A stretch of DNA of 64,000 nt from UBA8079 sp049601915 (GTDB lineage: Bacteria; Pseudomonadota; Alphaproteobacteria; UBA6615), in NCBI GenBank assembly GCA_049601915.1, contig JBMYRB010000001.1, positions 682,001-746,000 on the forward strand. Reading direction: 5' to 3'. The notes under the pieces are model-generated. The model saw only the letters and a list, made by a program, of their open reading frames with translations. It made no database searches and had not been told where the DNA came from. This document shows positions 1 to 7,372 of the stretch, piece by piece. Both the position numbers and the translations under genes were made by a program. Each line of letters begins with the position of its first letter. Within the stretch, counting starts at the first letter, position 1.

Positions 1-629
1 TCCTGCTGAGCCACACCCATCTGGACCATATCGTCGGCCTGCCCTTCTTCGGCCCGGCCTACTGCCCGGATTCAAAAATGCGCCTGTGGGCCGGGCATCT
101 GCAGCCCGAGAGGAAGCTCACGGACGTGCTCTGCGCGATGATGGCCGATCCCCTATTTCCCATCCCCATGGATGTGGTGGCGGCGGACAAGTCGTTCCAT
201 GATTTCCAGGCCGGCGAGACATTCGATATATCCTGTGGCGCCACGGTGCGAACCGCCGCGCTGAACCACCAGGGCGGTGCCACGGGCTACCGGATCGAGC
301 GCGACGGCAAGGCCGTCTGCTATGTGACCGATACCGAGCACCGGGAAGGCACCCATGACGAGGCGATCCTCGCGCTGATCGACGGGGCCGACCTATTCAT
401 CTACGACACCACTTACACCGAGGACGAGTATCCAGCGCATGTGGGTTGGGGCCATTCGACCTGGCAGGAAGGGGTAGCCCTGGCCGAGATCGCCAAGGTG
501 GGCACCTATGTGCCCTTCCACCACGACCCCTCCCATGACGATGCGGTGATGGCGCAGATCGAGAAAGAAGCCAGGGATCGCTTCGGAAATACGGTGGTCG
601 CGCGCGAAGGCCTGACGCTGACCTTCTAG
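1..629 (+). CDS. MBL-fold metallo-hydrolase, 5' end cut by window
   Basis: The reading frame is open from base 3 and already shows the metal-binding motif HTHLDH in its first codons, so the N-terminal beta strands lie outside the window. Further downstream are a conserved Asp in a CYVTDTEH context, where the third metal-ligand region lies, and a late His in VPFHHDPSHDD. This order fits the metallo-beta-lactamase superfamily (RNase Z / PqsE / phosphodiesterase-like hydrolases), which bind two metal ions and hydrolyse esters, phosphodiesters or thioesters. The substrate cannot be told. The pattern HTHLDH followed by FHHDP resembles the MBL proteins often found beside cyclic-nucleotide cyclases, and a cyclase remnant does follow directly. 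Confidence 0.85.
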   Translation, partial: LLSHTHLDHIVGLPFFGPAYCPDSKMRLWAGHLQPERKLTDVLCAMMADPLFPIPMDVVAADKSFHDFQAGETFDISCGATVRTAALNHQGGATGYRIERDGKAVCYVTDTEHREGTHDEAILALIDGADLFIYDTTYTEDEYPAHVGWGHSTWQEGVALAEIAKVGTYVPFHHDPSHDDAVMAQIEKEARDRFGNTVVAREGLTLTF

Positions 630-761
630 GCTTTGAACGAAAGCACCGCGCATCTATACGGGCTGTTCACGGGCCTTTGACGGGAAATCCCGATCGGCGC
701 CCGCCATATCAGGGCGTTGAAGATCACGAGGCAACCAACGGGCGAACAATCGGCGAAAGCC

Positions 762-1317
762 ATGACTGCGCAATCCTACAAATCCTCAGACGGCCTGATC
801 GCAAGTGTGTTGACCGCGCCGGTATTGCCGGCGCGGGTGCGCGAGGATGTGGCGCGCCAGCAGGACCGTTCCGAACAGATCATCTCGGTCGTGCAGATCG
901 CCATCGTACTGATCTTCGGCGGGTTGTTCCTTCTGGCGCCGGGCGGCGGCAACACGGAGCTCGCCTTCGAGCTGACTCCCCTAGGCGCTGGGCGGGTATC
1001 TGGTCTTCTCCGTGGCGCGCTTCTGGGCGAGCTGCAAGACCCGCCTGCCGGGCTGGTTCCTGACCCTGTCCGTAATCGCCGACATGGCGCTGCTCATGGT
1101 GCTGATCTGGAGCTTTCACCGCACCTACCAGCAGCCGCCGTCCTTCTATCTCAAGGCGCCGACGCTTCTGTACGTATTCATCTTCATCGCACTTCGCTTC
1201 GACGCGCACTACGTGCTGAGGGCGCGCCAGATGCTGTTTACGGCCGTCTCGGAAGGCTCGGCCAAGCGCGACCCGTCACGTTTCTTCGACCGATACGTGG
1301 CCGACCGGGGGGCGCTC
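762..1317 (+). pseudogene. Remnant of membrane adenylate/guanylate cyclase, catalytic domain lost
   Basis: The frame beginning at ATG 762 encodes a soluble leader, then a hydrophobic helix (VVQIAIVLIFGGLFLL). Near base 985-1010 homology passes to another frame, which continues with membrane helices around LSVIADMALLMVLIWSF and TLLYVFIFIALRF. It then jumps straight to RARQMLF...RDPSRFFDRYVADR, the type of linker that precedes the catalytic domain in alphaproteobacterial cyclases. No cyclase catalytic domain follows; the sequence runs into a noncoding stretch and the next gene. I read this as a frameshift, a loss of later membrane helices, and a loss of the whole catalytic part. The family assignment comes from memory of similar N-termini, so it is an inference. 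Confidence 0.6.
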
Positions 1318-1443
1318 GAAATCATCGAGCCTGACGCCGTGAACCCGAAATCCGGGTTACTCCGCGCCCCCGAACCGTCTAGTCTGACCCTTGGGAGACA
1401 GTCCGGATTGGGGGGCCGGGTGTGCAGGGAGTGTTTAATACCC

Positions 1444-2250
1444 ATGGCATTGGCGATGCCAACCAGTTCTGACGTGCCGGACTCGGCGTGGGGCGCCCTG
1501 GTGGGCGAACTCGACGCATGGGCGGACGCCGGCCTGACCGCGACCTTCTGGTGGCGCGACGATGATGCGGCGGACCACGGCCCGGCGCTCGACCAGCTGC
1601 TGGCGCTGCGTGCCGCGATCGACGTGCCCCTCGCGCTGGCGGTAATTCCCGCCACCGCCACCGATGCCCTGCGCGACCGGCTGGCCGACGAGGCGGCCGT
1701 TTCCGTCCTGCAGCATGGCTACTCCCACAAGGACTTCAATGCCGGCGAGGGCCGGAAGATCGAGCTCGACGACAGCCGGCCGGCCGAATATGTGGTCGCC
1801 GACCTGGCGATGGGCGGCCAGGCGATGGAGAAATTCGCCCGTCGCCTGCCCATTCTCGTCCCGCCATGGAATAGAATCGCGCCCCACCTTGTTCCCTTCT
1901 TGCCGGAACTCGGCATTCAGGGGCTGAGCACATTCGGAGCGCGCACGCGTGTAACCTTTACCGGCGGCATGCGTCTAAACAACGTCCATGCGGATGTGAT
2001 CGACTGGTGCGGCAAGCGAACGGGCGTCGCGAGCGGGTTTTTGGGGGCGGAGATTATCATCGGCGACATTCTCGACCACCTGACCACACGGCGGACCGGC
2101 GAAGATGCGCTGGAGGCGACCGGCCTGATGACCCATCATGCCGACATGGACGACCCGATGTTCGATTTCGTCACCGAATTTGTAAACCGCACGAAGGCCC
2201 ACCCTGCGGTAGTCTGGCAATCCGCCAGCGAGGTATTCTCCATCTCATGA
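1444..2250 (+). CDS. Polysaccharide deacetylase-like protein (NodB fold)
   Basis: A 268-residue protein. An early acidic motif WWRDDDA and a later QHGYSHKDF match the Asp...HxxxH metal site of carbohydrate esterase family 4 (NodB-fold) enzymes, which remove acetyl groups from amino sugars. The surrounding sequence (VPLALAVIP, ILVPPWNRI) fits the strand pattern of that barrel. The start at ATG 1444 is preferred; ATG 1456 is an alternative. The open frame extends further upstream only because it merges with the cyclase remnant. The stop overlaps the start of the next gene (ATGA), suggesting translational coupling. It lacks an obvious signal peptide, so a cytoplasmic sugar or lipid-sugar substrate is possible. 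Confidence 0.75.
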   Translation: MALAMPTSSDVPDSAWGALVGELDAWADAGLTATFWWRDDDAADHGPALDQLLALRAAIDVPLALAVIPATATDALRDRLADEAAVSVLQHGYSHKDFNAGEGRKIELDDSRPAEYVVADLAMGGQAMEKFARRLPILVPPWNRIAPHLVPFLPELGIQGLSTFGARTRVTFTGGMRLNNVHADVIDWCGKRTGVASGFLGAEIIIGDILDHLTTRRTGEDALEATGLMTHHADMDDPMFDFVTEFVNRTKAHPAVVWQSASEVFSIS

Positions 2251-2783
2251 CCACCCACCGCTACTCGCCCCGCGCCCTGAACGCGGATTTTCTGCGCGCT
2301 GCCATCGGGCTCGCCTGCTGCCTCGTGCCATTGGCCACGATCGATTTCGGTGTGGTCGTCACCCTGGTCTTCGCCGTTCCTGCCGCGCTGTTCGTAACCT
2401 ACGGGCAGCGCATATGGCGCAACCGGGCCATCACGGTCCGCGTCAACGCAGACGGAATCTCGACCCCGGCCACGACCATCCCCTGGCCCGACGTCACCGG
2501 CGTGAAGCTTTCCTATTTCTCGACCCGGCGCGATCGCGAGAATGGCTGGATGCAGCTTAAGTTTCAGGGGCGGCAACGCACCATTGCATTCAACTCCGCG
2601 CTGGAGGATTTCGACACCGTCTGCCGCGCCGCCTTCGAGGCCGCGAGGACCCACGACATCGAGCTCACCGACGCCAGTGCGCGCAACTTCGCGGCGCTTG
2701 GTCTGGGCGCGATCGCGCCGGACCATGAGCCCACACCCGCGGCCCTCACCGGCTGGGGTAACCCGGCGGATTGGCGACGATGA
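2247..2783 (+). CDS. Conserved hypothetical membrane protein with PH-like region
   Basis: A 178-residue protein. Residues 13-52 form two closely spaced hydrophobic helices (AIGLACCLVPLATIDF and VVVTLVFAVPAALFV), followed by a soluble part containing ITVRVNADGIST...IPWPDVTGVKLSYF. The hairpin-then-beta-domain layout resembles small membrane-anchored bacterial PH-like proteins, but no function is known to me. It starts at ATG 2247, overlapping the preceding stop by four bases, and its own stop overlaps the next start in the same ATGA manner. This suggests one transcript for the three genes. Confidence 0.7.
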   Translation: MTTHRYSPRALNADFLRAAIGLACCLVPLATIDFGVVVTLVFAVPAALFVTYGQRIWRNRAITVRVNADGISTPATTIPWPDVTGVKLSYFSTRRDRENGWMQLKFQGRQRTIAFNSALEDFDTVCRAAFEAARTHDIELTDASARNFAALGLGAIAPDHEPTPAALTGWGNPADWRR

Positions 2784-3509
2784 CCGACCTCCTCAACGTT
2801 CGTGACCTCAAGGTCGACTTCACGGTTCATGGCGACCAGCTGCGTGCGGTGGACGGCGTCTCTTTCAGAGTGCGCCAGTGCGGCACCACGGCACTGGTGG
2901 GCGAAGCCGGTTCCGGCAAGTCGGTCTGTAGCCAGGCCATCATGGGAATTCTGCACAACATCGGAAGCATCGCGGGCGGGGAGATATTGTTCACCGATCC
3001 GCGCTATCCGCGGCGGCCGGATTTCGATGATCTTCCAGGAACCGATGACCTCGCTCTCGCCGCTGCACACGGTCGGCGGCCAGATCACCGAGGCATTGTA
3101 CCTGTACCGCGATGTCGACAAGCAGACCGGCAACGAGCTGGCCGCCGAGATGCTGCATCTGGTCGGTTTCCCCGACCCGACCCGCGCCTTGAAAACCTAT
3201 CCGTTCGAGCTGTCGGGCGGGCTGCGCGAGCGCATCGGCATCGCGCGGGCGTTGCTGAAGCGCGCCGATATCATGGTGTTGAATGAATCCACCTCGGCGC
3301 TCGATCCGGCCGCACAGGACAGGATCACCGCGAAGGTTCTCGAGGCGCGGGACGGACAGGGCGCGATCTGGGTGGTCAATCGGGCCTCGATGGCGTCGCA
3401 GTTCGTTCGCGTCGCGGTGTTGAGTGACGGTCAGATGGCCCAAGAAGGCACATATGAAGAGTTGAACAAGGATGGGACGGCCCTGCATGAGCTGCTTCAG
3501 TCGAGCTAG
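2780..3509 (+). pseudogene. Frameshifted, apparently chimeric ABC transporter ATPase
   Basis: The 5' part encodes an ATPase N-terminus of the dipeptide/oligopeptide importer type, with Walker A GEAGSGKS and FTDPRYP. The frame is lost near 3000-3030 and resumes one frame over at RGGRISMIFQEPMTSLSPLH (Q-loop), again importer-like, up to the signature LSGGLRER. From IARALLKRADIMVLNES onward the sequence instead resembles the C-terminus of ABC exporters: the Walker B Asp is Asn (VLNES), and the H-loop His is missing (WVVNRASMA). The sharpest explanation is a deletion that fused two ABC genes inside the conserved signature, followed by a frameshift. No permease gene is adjacent, so no transporter can be made here. 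The donor families are inferred from motif style. Confidence 0.7.
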
Positions 3510-3566
3510 GCGCATGAGATCACGACGCAAGGGATCGGAGCCGGGACCGATGGGGAGGAACGAAAT

Positions 3567-4019
3567 GTGAGCCTGAACGAAGAAGTCGAACTGCTACGGA
3601 ACATTCCGCTGTTCGCGAAACTTGAACCGTCGAAGCTGAAGCTGCTGGCGTTTACCGCCGAGCGCATCACCTATGAGGCGGATCAGACCCTGTTCAGCCA
3701 GGGCGATGTCGGTGACGCGGCCTATATCATCGTCGACGGCGCCGCCAAGGTGATCGTGGACACGCCCGATGGGGAACTGGAAGTGGCTGCGCTGGGGCGG
3801 AATGATTTTGTCGGCGAGATCGCAATCCTGTGCGACGTGCCGCGCACGGCCACCGTACGCGCTAGCGACACGACGGTCACGTTGCGGATTACCAAGGATC
3901 TGTTCTTCCGCCTGGTCGCGGAATTCCCGGAGATGTCGGTCGAGATCATGCGCGAACTGGCATCGCGTCTGGAACAAACAACCCAGCAGTTGCGCGAGGC
4001 ACTGGCGAAAAACTCGTGA
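3567..4019 (+). CDS. Cyclic nucleotide-binding domain protein
   Basis: A 150-residue single-domain protein: the cNMP-binding beta-roll (LFSQGDVGDAAYIIVDGAAKV), with the phosphate-binding cassette FVGEIAILCDVPRTATVRA carrying the conserved Glu and Arg that hold cAMP or cGMP. There is no C-terminal helix-turn-helix, so it is not a Crp/Fnr transcription factor but a stand-alone sensor. It starts at GTG 3567, shortly after GAGGAA; the upstream ATG is followed at once by a stop. It overlaps the methyltransferase gene by four bases. In related genomes this pair follows an ABC exporter, of which only the 3' end seems to remain here. It is therefore probably an orphaned regulatory partner. Confidence 0.85.
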   Translation: MSLNEEVELLRNIPLFAKLEPSKLKLLAFTAERITYEADQTLFSQGDVGDAAYIIVDGAAKVIVDTPDGELEVAALGRNDFVGEIAILCDVPRTATVRASDTTVTLRITKDLFFRLVAEFPEMSVEIMRELASRLEQTTQQLREALAKNS

Positions 4020-4465
4020 GCCGCCTCGACATTTTCATCCGGCGCATGCAGGCGCAGCGCGACTGCCTGAATGCCGCCGCCGCCATGATCGCGGATATCC
4101 CGGGGGCGGTGTTCGATCTGGGACTGGGCAACGGCTGCACTTTTGATCATCTGCGTGAGACTCTGACGGACCGTGGAGTGTTCGTGTTTGATCGGGTCGT
4201 GAATGCGAACCCCAAGAGCACGCCCGACGCCGAACAGGGGGCCCGCTTCGCGGGCGGCGTGGCGCTGGTTCATTCCGGCCGGGGGACGGGGACTGCCGAA
4301 GACGCGCCGCTGGCCGCAGCTCTGATCCTGCTGTTACACCCGCTGCTGGCGAGAGGCGCGGTGTTGGTGGCGAATAATCCCTTCCTCGATGCTTGCTGGG
4401 ACGACCTGCCCCTGCCCGACGGTGTGCCGGCGGAGCGCTATTTCCTGTATCGGGTGGCGGTGTAG
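4016..4465 (+). CDS. Class I SAM-dependent methyltransferase, short form
   Basis: A 149-residue protein. Motif I is visible as VFDLGLGNGCTFDHL (residues 33-47), followed by the acidic end of strand 2 (VFVFDR); strand 4 is ALVHSGRGTG. The C-terminus WDDLPLPDGVPAERYFLYR is characteristic of a small alphaproteobacterial methyltransferase family paired with the cyclic-nucleotide-binding protein upstream. It is shorter than members I recall. The stretch between NPKSTPDAEQGA and FAGGVALVH looks compressed, so a small in-frame deletion is possible. Start is GTG 4016, overlapping the upstream stop (GTGA). Substrate unknown. Confidence 0.65.
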   Translation: MSRLDIFIRRMQAQRDCLNAAAAMIADIPGAVFDLGLGNGCTFDHLRETLTDRGVFVFDRVVNANPKSTPDAEQGARFAGGVALVHSGRGTGTAEDAPLAAALILLLHPLLARGAVLVANNPFLDACWDDLPLPDGVPAERYFLYRVAV

Positions 4466-4485
4466 CGAAACACAAAAGCATGCCG

Positions 4486-4549
4486 TGCCCGGGCTTGACC
4501 CGGGCATCTCTGGCGCTGGTGTATGAGGTACGCGGATCAAGTCCGCGTA
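4486..4549. repeat. Paired palindromic intergenic repeats
   Basis: Two perfect 8-bp-arm hairpins lie 22 bases apart: 4486-4506 (arms TGCCCGGG and CCCGGGCA, loop CTTGA) and 4529-4549 (arms TACGCGGA and TCCGCGTA, loop TCAAG). The loops are near reverse complements of each other, so the two units look like inverted variants of one dispersed element. This style of short palindrome with a CTTGA/TCAAG centre is common between alphaproteobacterial genes. It sits between two convergent genes and could stop transcription from either side, although no T-run is present. Confidence 0.7.
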
Positions 4550-4561
4550 TGACGATTTCTG

Positions 4562-5350
4562 TCAGGCGTCGATCTCGACAATGATGGGGACGTGGTCGGA
4601 GCTTTTCGGCCAGTCCCGCGCATCACGCAGAATCTCATAGGATTTCAGCTTCGATTTGAGCGACGGCGTCACCCAGACATGGTCGAGGCGGCGGCCGCGA
4701 TCCGAGGCTCGCCAGTCCCTGGCCCGGTAGCTCCACCAACTGGCGAGATTTTCCTCGTCGCCGGCGAAATGGCGAACCGCATCGACCCAGCCGTGGGCGG
4801 CCTGCACCCGGCCCAGTGCGTCGACCTCCACCGGCGTGTGGCTGACCACGTCGAGGAGTTGTTTGTGGGACCAGACGTCGGTTTCCAGGGGCGCGATGTT
4901 GAGGTCGCCGACCAACACGCGTTTGGCGCGCGGGCCGGCGATGTCGCCGAGCCAGCGGGTCATCTCGTCGAGGAACTGGAGCTTATGGGCGAACTTTTCG
5001 TTCTTTTCGGGGTCGGGCACGTCGCCGCCGGCGGGCACGTAGAAATTGTGAATCTCGATCCCACCCTTGAACTTCGCCGAGATGTGGCGGGCATCCTCGC
5101 GCCCGCACCAGTCGCGTGCGCCAGTCGTCGTGAAGGGCAGCTTCGATAGGATCGCCACGCCGTTATAGGCCTTCATCCCCCGGACATGGCGGTGCGGATA
5201 CAGGTCCGCTACCGCATCATGGGGGAACAACTCGTCGACCACCTTGGTTTCTTGTAGGCAAACAATGTCTGCGCCGACTTCATCATCAAGTCTTTTAAGT
5301 AGGTGTAATCGAGCACGAATCGAGTTTATATTCCAGGTAACAATTTTCAT
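4562..5350 (-). CDS. xthA: Exodeoxyribonuclease III (mosaic gene)
   Basis: A 262-residue endonuclease/exonuclease/phosphatase-family protein that acts as the AP endonuclease and 3'-5' exonuclease of base excision repair. Visible active-site pieces are TWNINS at residues 5-10, the metal-binding Glu in CLQETK near residue 34, VLVGDLNIAP in the middle and SSDHVPI near the C-terminus. Start is ATG at 5350. The first ~87 bases (5264-5350) are about 38% GC, whereas the rest of the gene is typical of this GC-rich genome. A GC-rich alternative 5' end lies displaced at 6456-6555. The protein itself appears intact, so the gene seems to have been repaired by the foreign 5' end. Confidence 0.92.
   Translation of the reverse strand: MKIVTWNINSIRARLHLLKRLDDEVGADIVCLQETKVVDELFPHDAVADLYPHRHVRGMKAYNGVAILSKLPFTTTGARDWCGREDARHISAKFKGGIEIHNFYVPAGGDVPDPEKNEKFAHKLQFLDEMTRWLGDIAGPRAKRVLVGDLNIAPLETDVWSHKQLLDVVSHTPVEVDALGRVQAAHGWVDAVRHFAGDEENLASWWSYRARDWRASDRGRRLDHVWVTPSLKSKLKSYEILRDARDWPKSSDHVPIIVEIDA
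5251..5263. repeat. Left copy of 13-bp direct repeat inside xthA
   Basis: CTTGTAGGCAAAC, read on the plus strand, encodes the VCLQ region of xthA on the minus strand. It recurs with one mismatch at 6456-6468 in the same orientation. The base composition changes here from GC-rich (left) to AT-rich (right), so this is the probable left junction of the inserted DNA. Confidence 0.65.
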
Positions 5351-6455
5351 ATAAAACCTTTGCACTAATTTTAGATCCGGGTGCTTCAAATGGGCCTCGT
5401 TATTTTTACTTTAGTCGCTTTACCCATCCTCTGCATATGTTGATCACTCGGCAAAAGCGTAGAGAGGGCCGCAGATAGATTGTTGGATGATTAGGCATTT
5501 ACACCTATAAGTTTCTCTGTGGAAAGACAAAAAATATCCTGAGGCCTTTGAATAGGTATTTAATCAGGGATTTAATAGTTGCAAGAGCGAGTCCCAATAT
5601 CAGGCTGTGTGCGCCTAATTCTTTTAGGAATTGTCGGCCTGGTTAAACGAAAAATAGAGATTAATATGAAATTAAATTTTTTAAATATTTTTATATTTTT
5701 CTATTTTTTTACGTGCAGCGTTTCAATGTCTGACGAAAAAAATAAAACGTCTGAATTCAATAAAATGCTTTATGCGCCACATCCCTTCGATGTTAACGCA
5801 CCAATCAAAAACTTAAAAAATGTGGAAACAGAGGCCAGGAAAGCCGAAAAAAAATATAATTCTAAAATATTTATCCCGCTGTCCGATTGCTCAGGATCTT
5901 GTTCTTTTTCATTTTACGTTGGGCGTGGTGTCGAAGACAAAATGTTAGATATATTTGTCAAGGATATCGATTCTCCATCGAACTGGGATTATAGTGATAA
6001 TTTTCTTGCCGCGTTTTCAGCGTCAAAGATTTTTATGAATTTTGATGATTTATTTCATATTGAGCCAGAGTTTGGTTTTGCAAAACGTTTTGGCGACGCG
6101 CAAGAACTTGAGTTATGGGCAGCAATTTATTTTCGATGGTTGTATTTTCCATGGAACCATATCTTGAGAACAACTATTGGGGTGCCGACCGGGTTAAATT
6201 ATGCTTCTGGTATACCGGAATTTGAACTTGGCCGCGCAGGCAATAAATCTAATAAAACCTCTCGTTGGATGCATTTTCTCGCACCAGAGGTAACATTTGC
6301 ATTTCCTGAGAAAGATAGTGGCGAAATTTTTGTCCGCTTTCATCACCGCTCTGGCGCGTACGGTCTAATCACCGACTACGGTGGCATTCAGTTTTTGGCT
6401 TTTGGTGCTCGACATCGATTTTGAGAAATTCCCGATGAAAAGTGCATAAAATTGT
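5264..6455. other. AT-rich insert of about 1.2 kb with replaced xthA 5' end
   Basis: This stretch is strongly AT-rich against a GC-rich background. It contains, from left to right, the first 87 bases of the working xthA (minus strand), a 315-base noncoding part (5351-5665) and one plus-strand gene (5666-6424). It is bounded by near-identical 13-base direct repeats lying in homologous xthA codons. No integrase, transposase or terminal inverted repeats are visible, so the mechanism is unknown; homologous exchange within xthA or integration by an enzyme encoded elsewhere are both possible. In the noncoding part I see only AT-rich promoter-like runs, none convincing. Confidence 0.65.
5666..6424 (+). 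CDS. Putative outer-membrane beta-barrel protein, lipid A deacylase-like C-terminus
   Basis: A 252-residue protein. Residues 1-20 are a hydrophobic signal peptide (NFLNIFIFFYFFTCSVS). The rest shows alternating hydrophobic/polar strands rich in aromatics and ends in Phe (FGARHRF), as outer-membrane barrels do. Near the C-terminus FHHRSGAYGL contains an H-x-S pair reminiscent of the His/Ser catalytic pair of PagL-type lipid A 3-O-deacylases; this is a resemblance, not a proven site. ATG 5666 is chosen because it begins the signal peptide; the frame is open further upstream without meaning. Codon use is very AT-rich compared with every neighbour, indicating transfer. It is the only gene of the insert. 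Confidence 0.6.
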   Translation: MKLNFLNIFIFFYFFTCSVSMSDEKNKTSEFNKMLYAPHPFDVNAPIKNLKNVETEARKAEKKYNSKIFIPLSDCSGSCSFSFYVGRGVEDKMLDIFVKDIDSPSNWDYSDNFLAAFSASKIFMNFDDLFHIEPEFGFAKRFGDAQELELWAAIYFRWLYFPWNHILRTTIGVPTGLNYASGIPEFELGRAGNKSNKTSRWMHFLAPEVTFAFPEKDSGEIFVRFHHRSGAYGLITDYGGIQFLAFGARHRF

Positions 6456-6468
6456 CTTGCAGGCAAAC
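6456..6468. repeat. Right copy of 13-bp direct repeat
   Basis: CTTGCAGGCAAAC, differing from the left copy (5251-5263) at one base and in the same orientation. It marks the change from the AT-rich insert to GC-rich host DNA and lies in the VCLQ codons of the displaced xthA fragment. Confidence 0.65.
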
Positions 6469-6555
6469 CGCTTCGGGCACCATGAGTTCGTCGAGGCGCT
6501 CGAGATGTTGAGCCTGCATGCGGACCGAGTTGATGTTCCGGGTCGCGAACCGCAT
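6456..6555 (-). pseudogene. Displaced 5' fragment of exodeoxyribonuclease III
   Basis: Read on the minus strand from ATG 6555, this gives MRFATRNINSVRMQAQ...AVCLQ, clearly homologous to the first ~34 residues of XthA. The fragment is GC-rich like the host genome, and the invariant Trp of TWNIN is Arg (a single-base change), consistent with loss of selection. Homology ends at the 13-base motif shared with the intact xthA; beyond it the AT-rich insert begins. It lies just downstream of the FAH-family gene, where the original xthA start would be expected. Confidence 0.75.
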
Positions 6556-6574
6556 CGCGCGGCTCCTCAAGCGG

Positions 6575-7258
6575 TCAGCGGACGGTGATTTCGATGTCAC
6601 TCAGCCCGTCGATATGGCCGTGCATCTTGTCGCCCGCCACCACCGGGCCGACGCCATCGGGAGTGCCGGTGTATATGAGGTCGCCCGGCGCCAAGGTCAC
6701 CAGGCCAGACAGGTTGGCGATGGTTTCCTGCAGATTCCAGATCATCAGTTCTAGATCGGAATCCTGCTTGGTCTCGCCGTTGACTTTGAGCCACAGATTG
6801 CCCTTCGGGAAATGGCCGACTTCGGAGACCGGATGAATATCGCCGCATGGTGCGGACTGGTCGAAACCCTTGCCCATGTCCCAGGGGCGCCCCTTCTCGC
6901 GATGGGCGATCTGGACGTCCCGGCGGGTCATGTCGAGGCCGGTTGCGTAGCCGAAGACATGGTTGAGCGCGTCTTCTTCGGAGATGTTCGCACCGCCTTT
7001 GCCGATCGCGGCAACCAGCTCCATCTCGTAGTGGAAGTTGCTGGTCTGGGGCGGGTAGTCGATGGTGCCGCCTGTCGGCACGATGGCGTCTGCTGGCTTG
7101 CAGAAATAGAAGGGCGGGTCGCGCTCGTCGCCGCCCATCTCGCGGATATGCGCGACATAGTTGCGGCCGACGCAGAAGATGCGGCGCACGGGGTATCGGG
7201 CGGTTTTACTGGCGACGGCGACGGAAACCTGTTCCGGCGCGGGAATGACGTAATCCAT
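6575..7258 (-). CDS. Fumarylacetoacetate hydrolase family protein (fumarylpyruvate hydrolase-like)
   Basis: A 227-residue single-domain FAH-fold enzyme. Characteristic pieces are FCVGRNYVAHIREMGG near the N-terminus, the metal-binding HYEMELV (E-x-E), DMTRRD, and TGTPDGVGPV close to the end. The combination VGRNYVAHI...PPFYFCKPADAIV is typical of the branch containing fumarylpyruvate hydrolase of the gentisate pathway, where a C-C bond next to a diketone is cleaved. ATG 7258 is preferred; a TTG six codons upstream is in frame. It stands alone on its strand, without other gentisate genes immediately adjacent, although a gentisate-dioxygenase-like double cupin is at 30.7 kb. Confidence 0.85.
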   Translation of the reverse strand: MDYVIPAPEQVSVAVASKTARYPVRRIFCVGRNYVAHIREMGGDERDPPFYFCKPADAIVPTGGTIDYPPQTSNFHYEMELVAAIGKGGANISEEDALNHVFGYATGLDMTRRDVQIAHREKGRPWDMGKGFDQSAPCGDIHPVSEVGHFPKGNLWLKVNGETKQDSDLELMIWNLQETIANLSGLVTLAPGDLIYTGTPDGVGPVVAGDKMHGHIDGLSDIEITVR

Positions 7259-7372
7259 TCCTGTTCTCGCTTTCAAATGAGTTGTTGTGTGTTGCGCCTA
7301 TTTAGGCCGCCCGGCCGGTGAATGTCACGGGGTTGGGCGGAAAAAATTCCCGGTCCGGAATTGCCGGAATGC

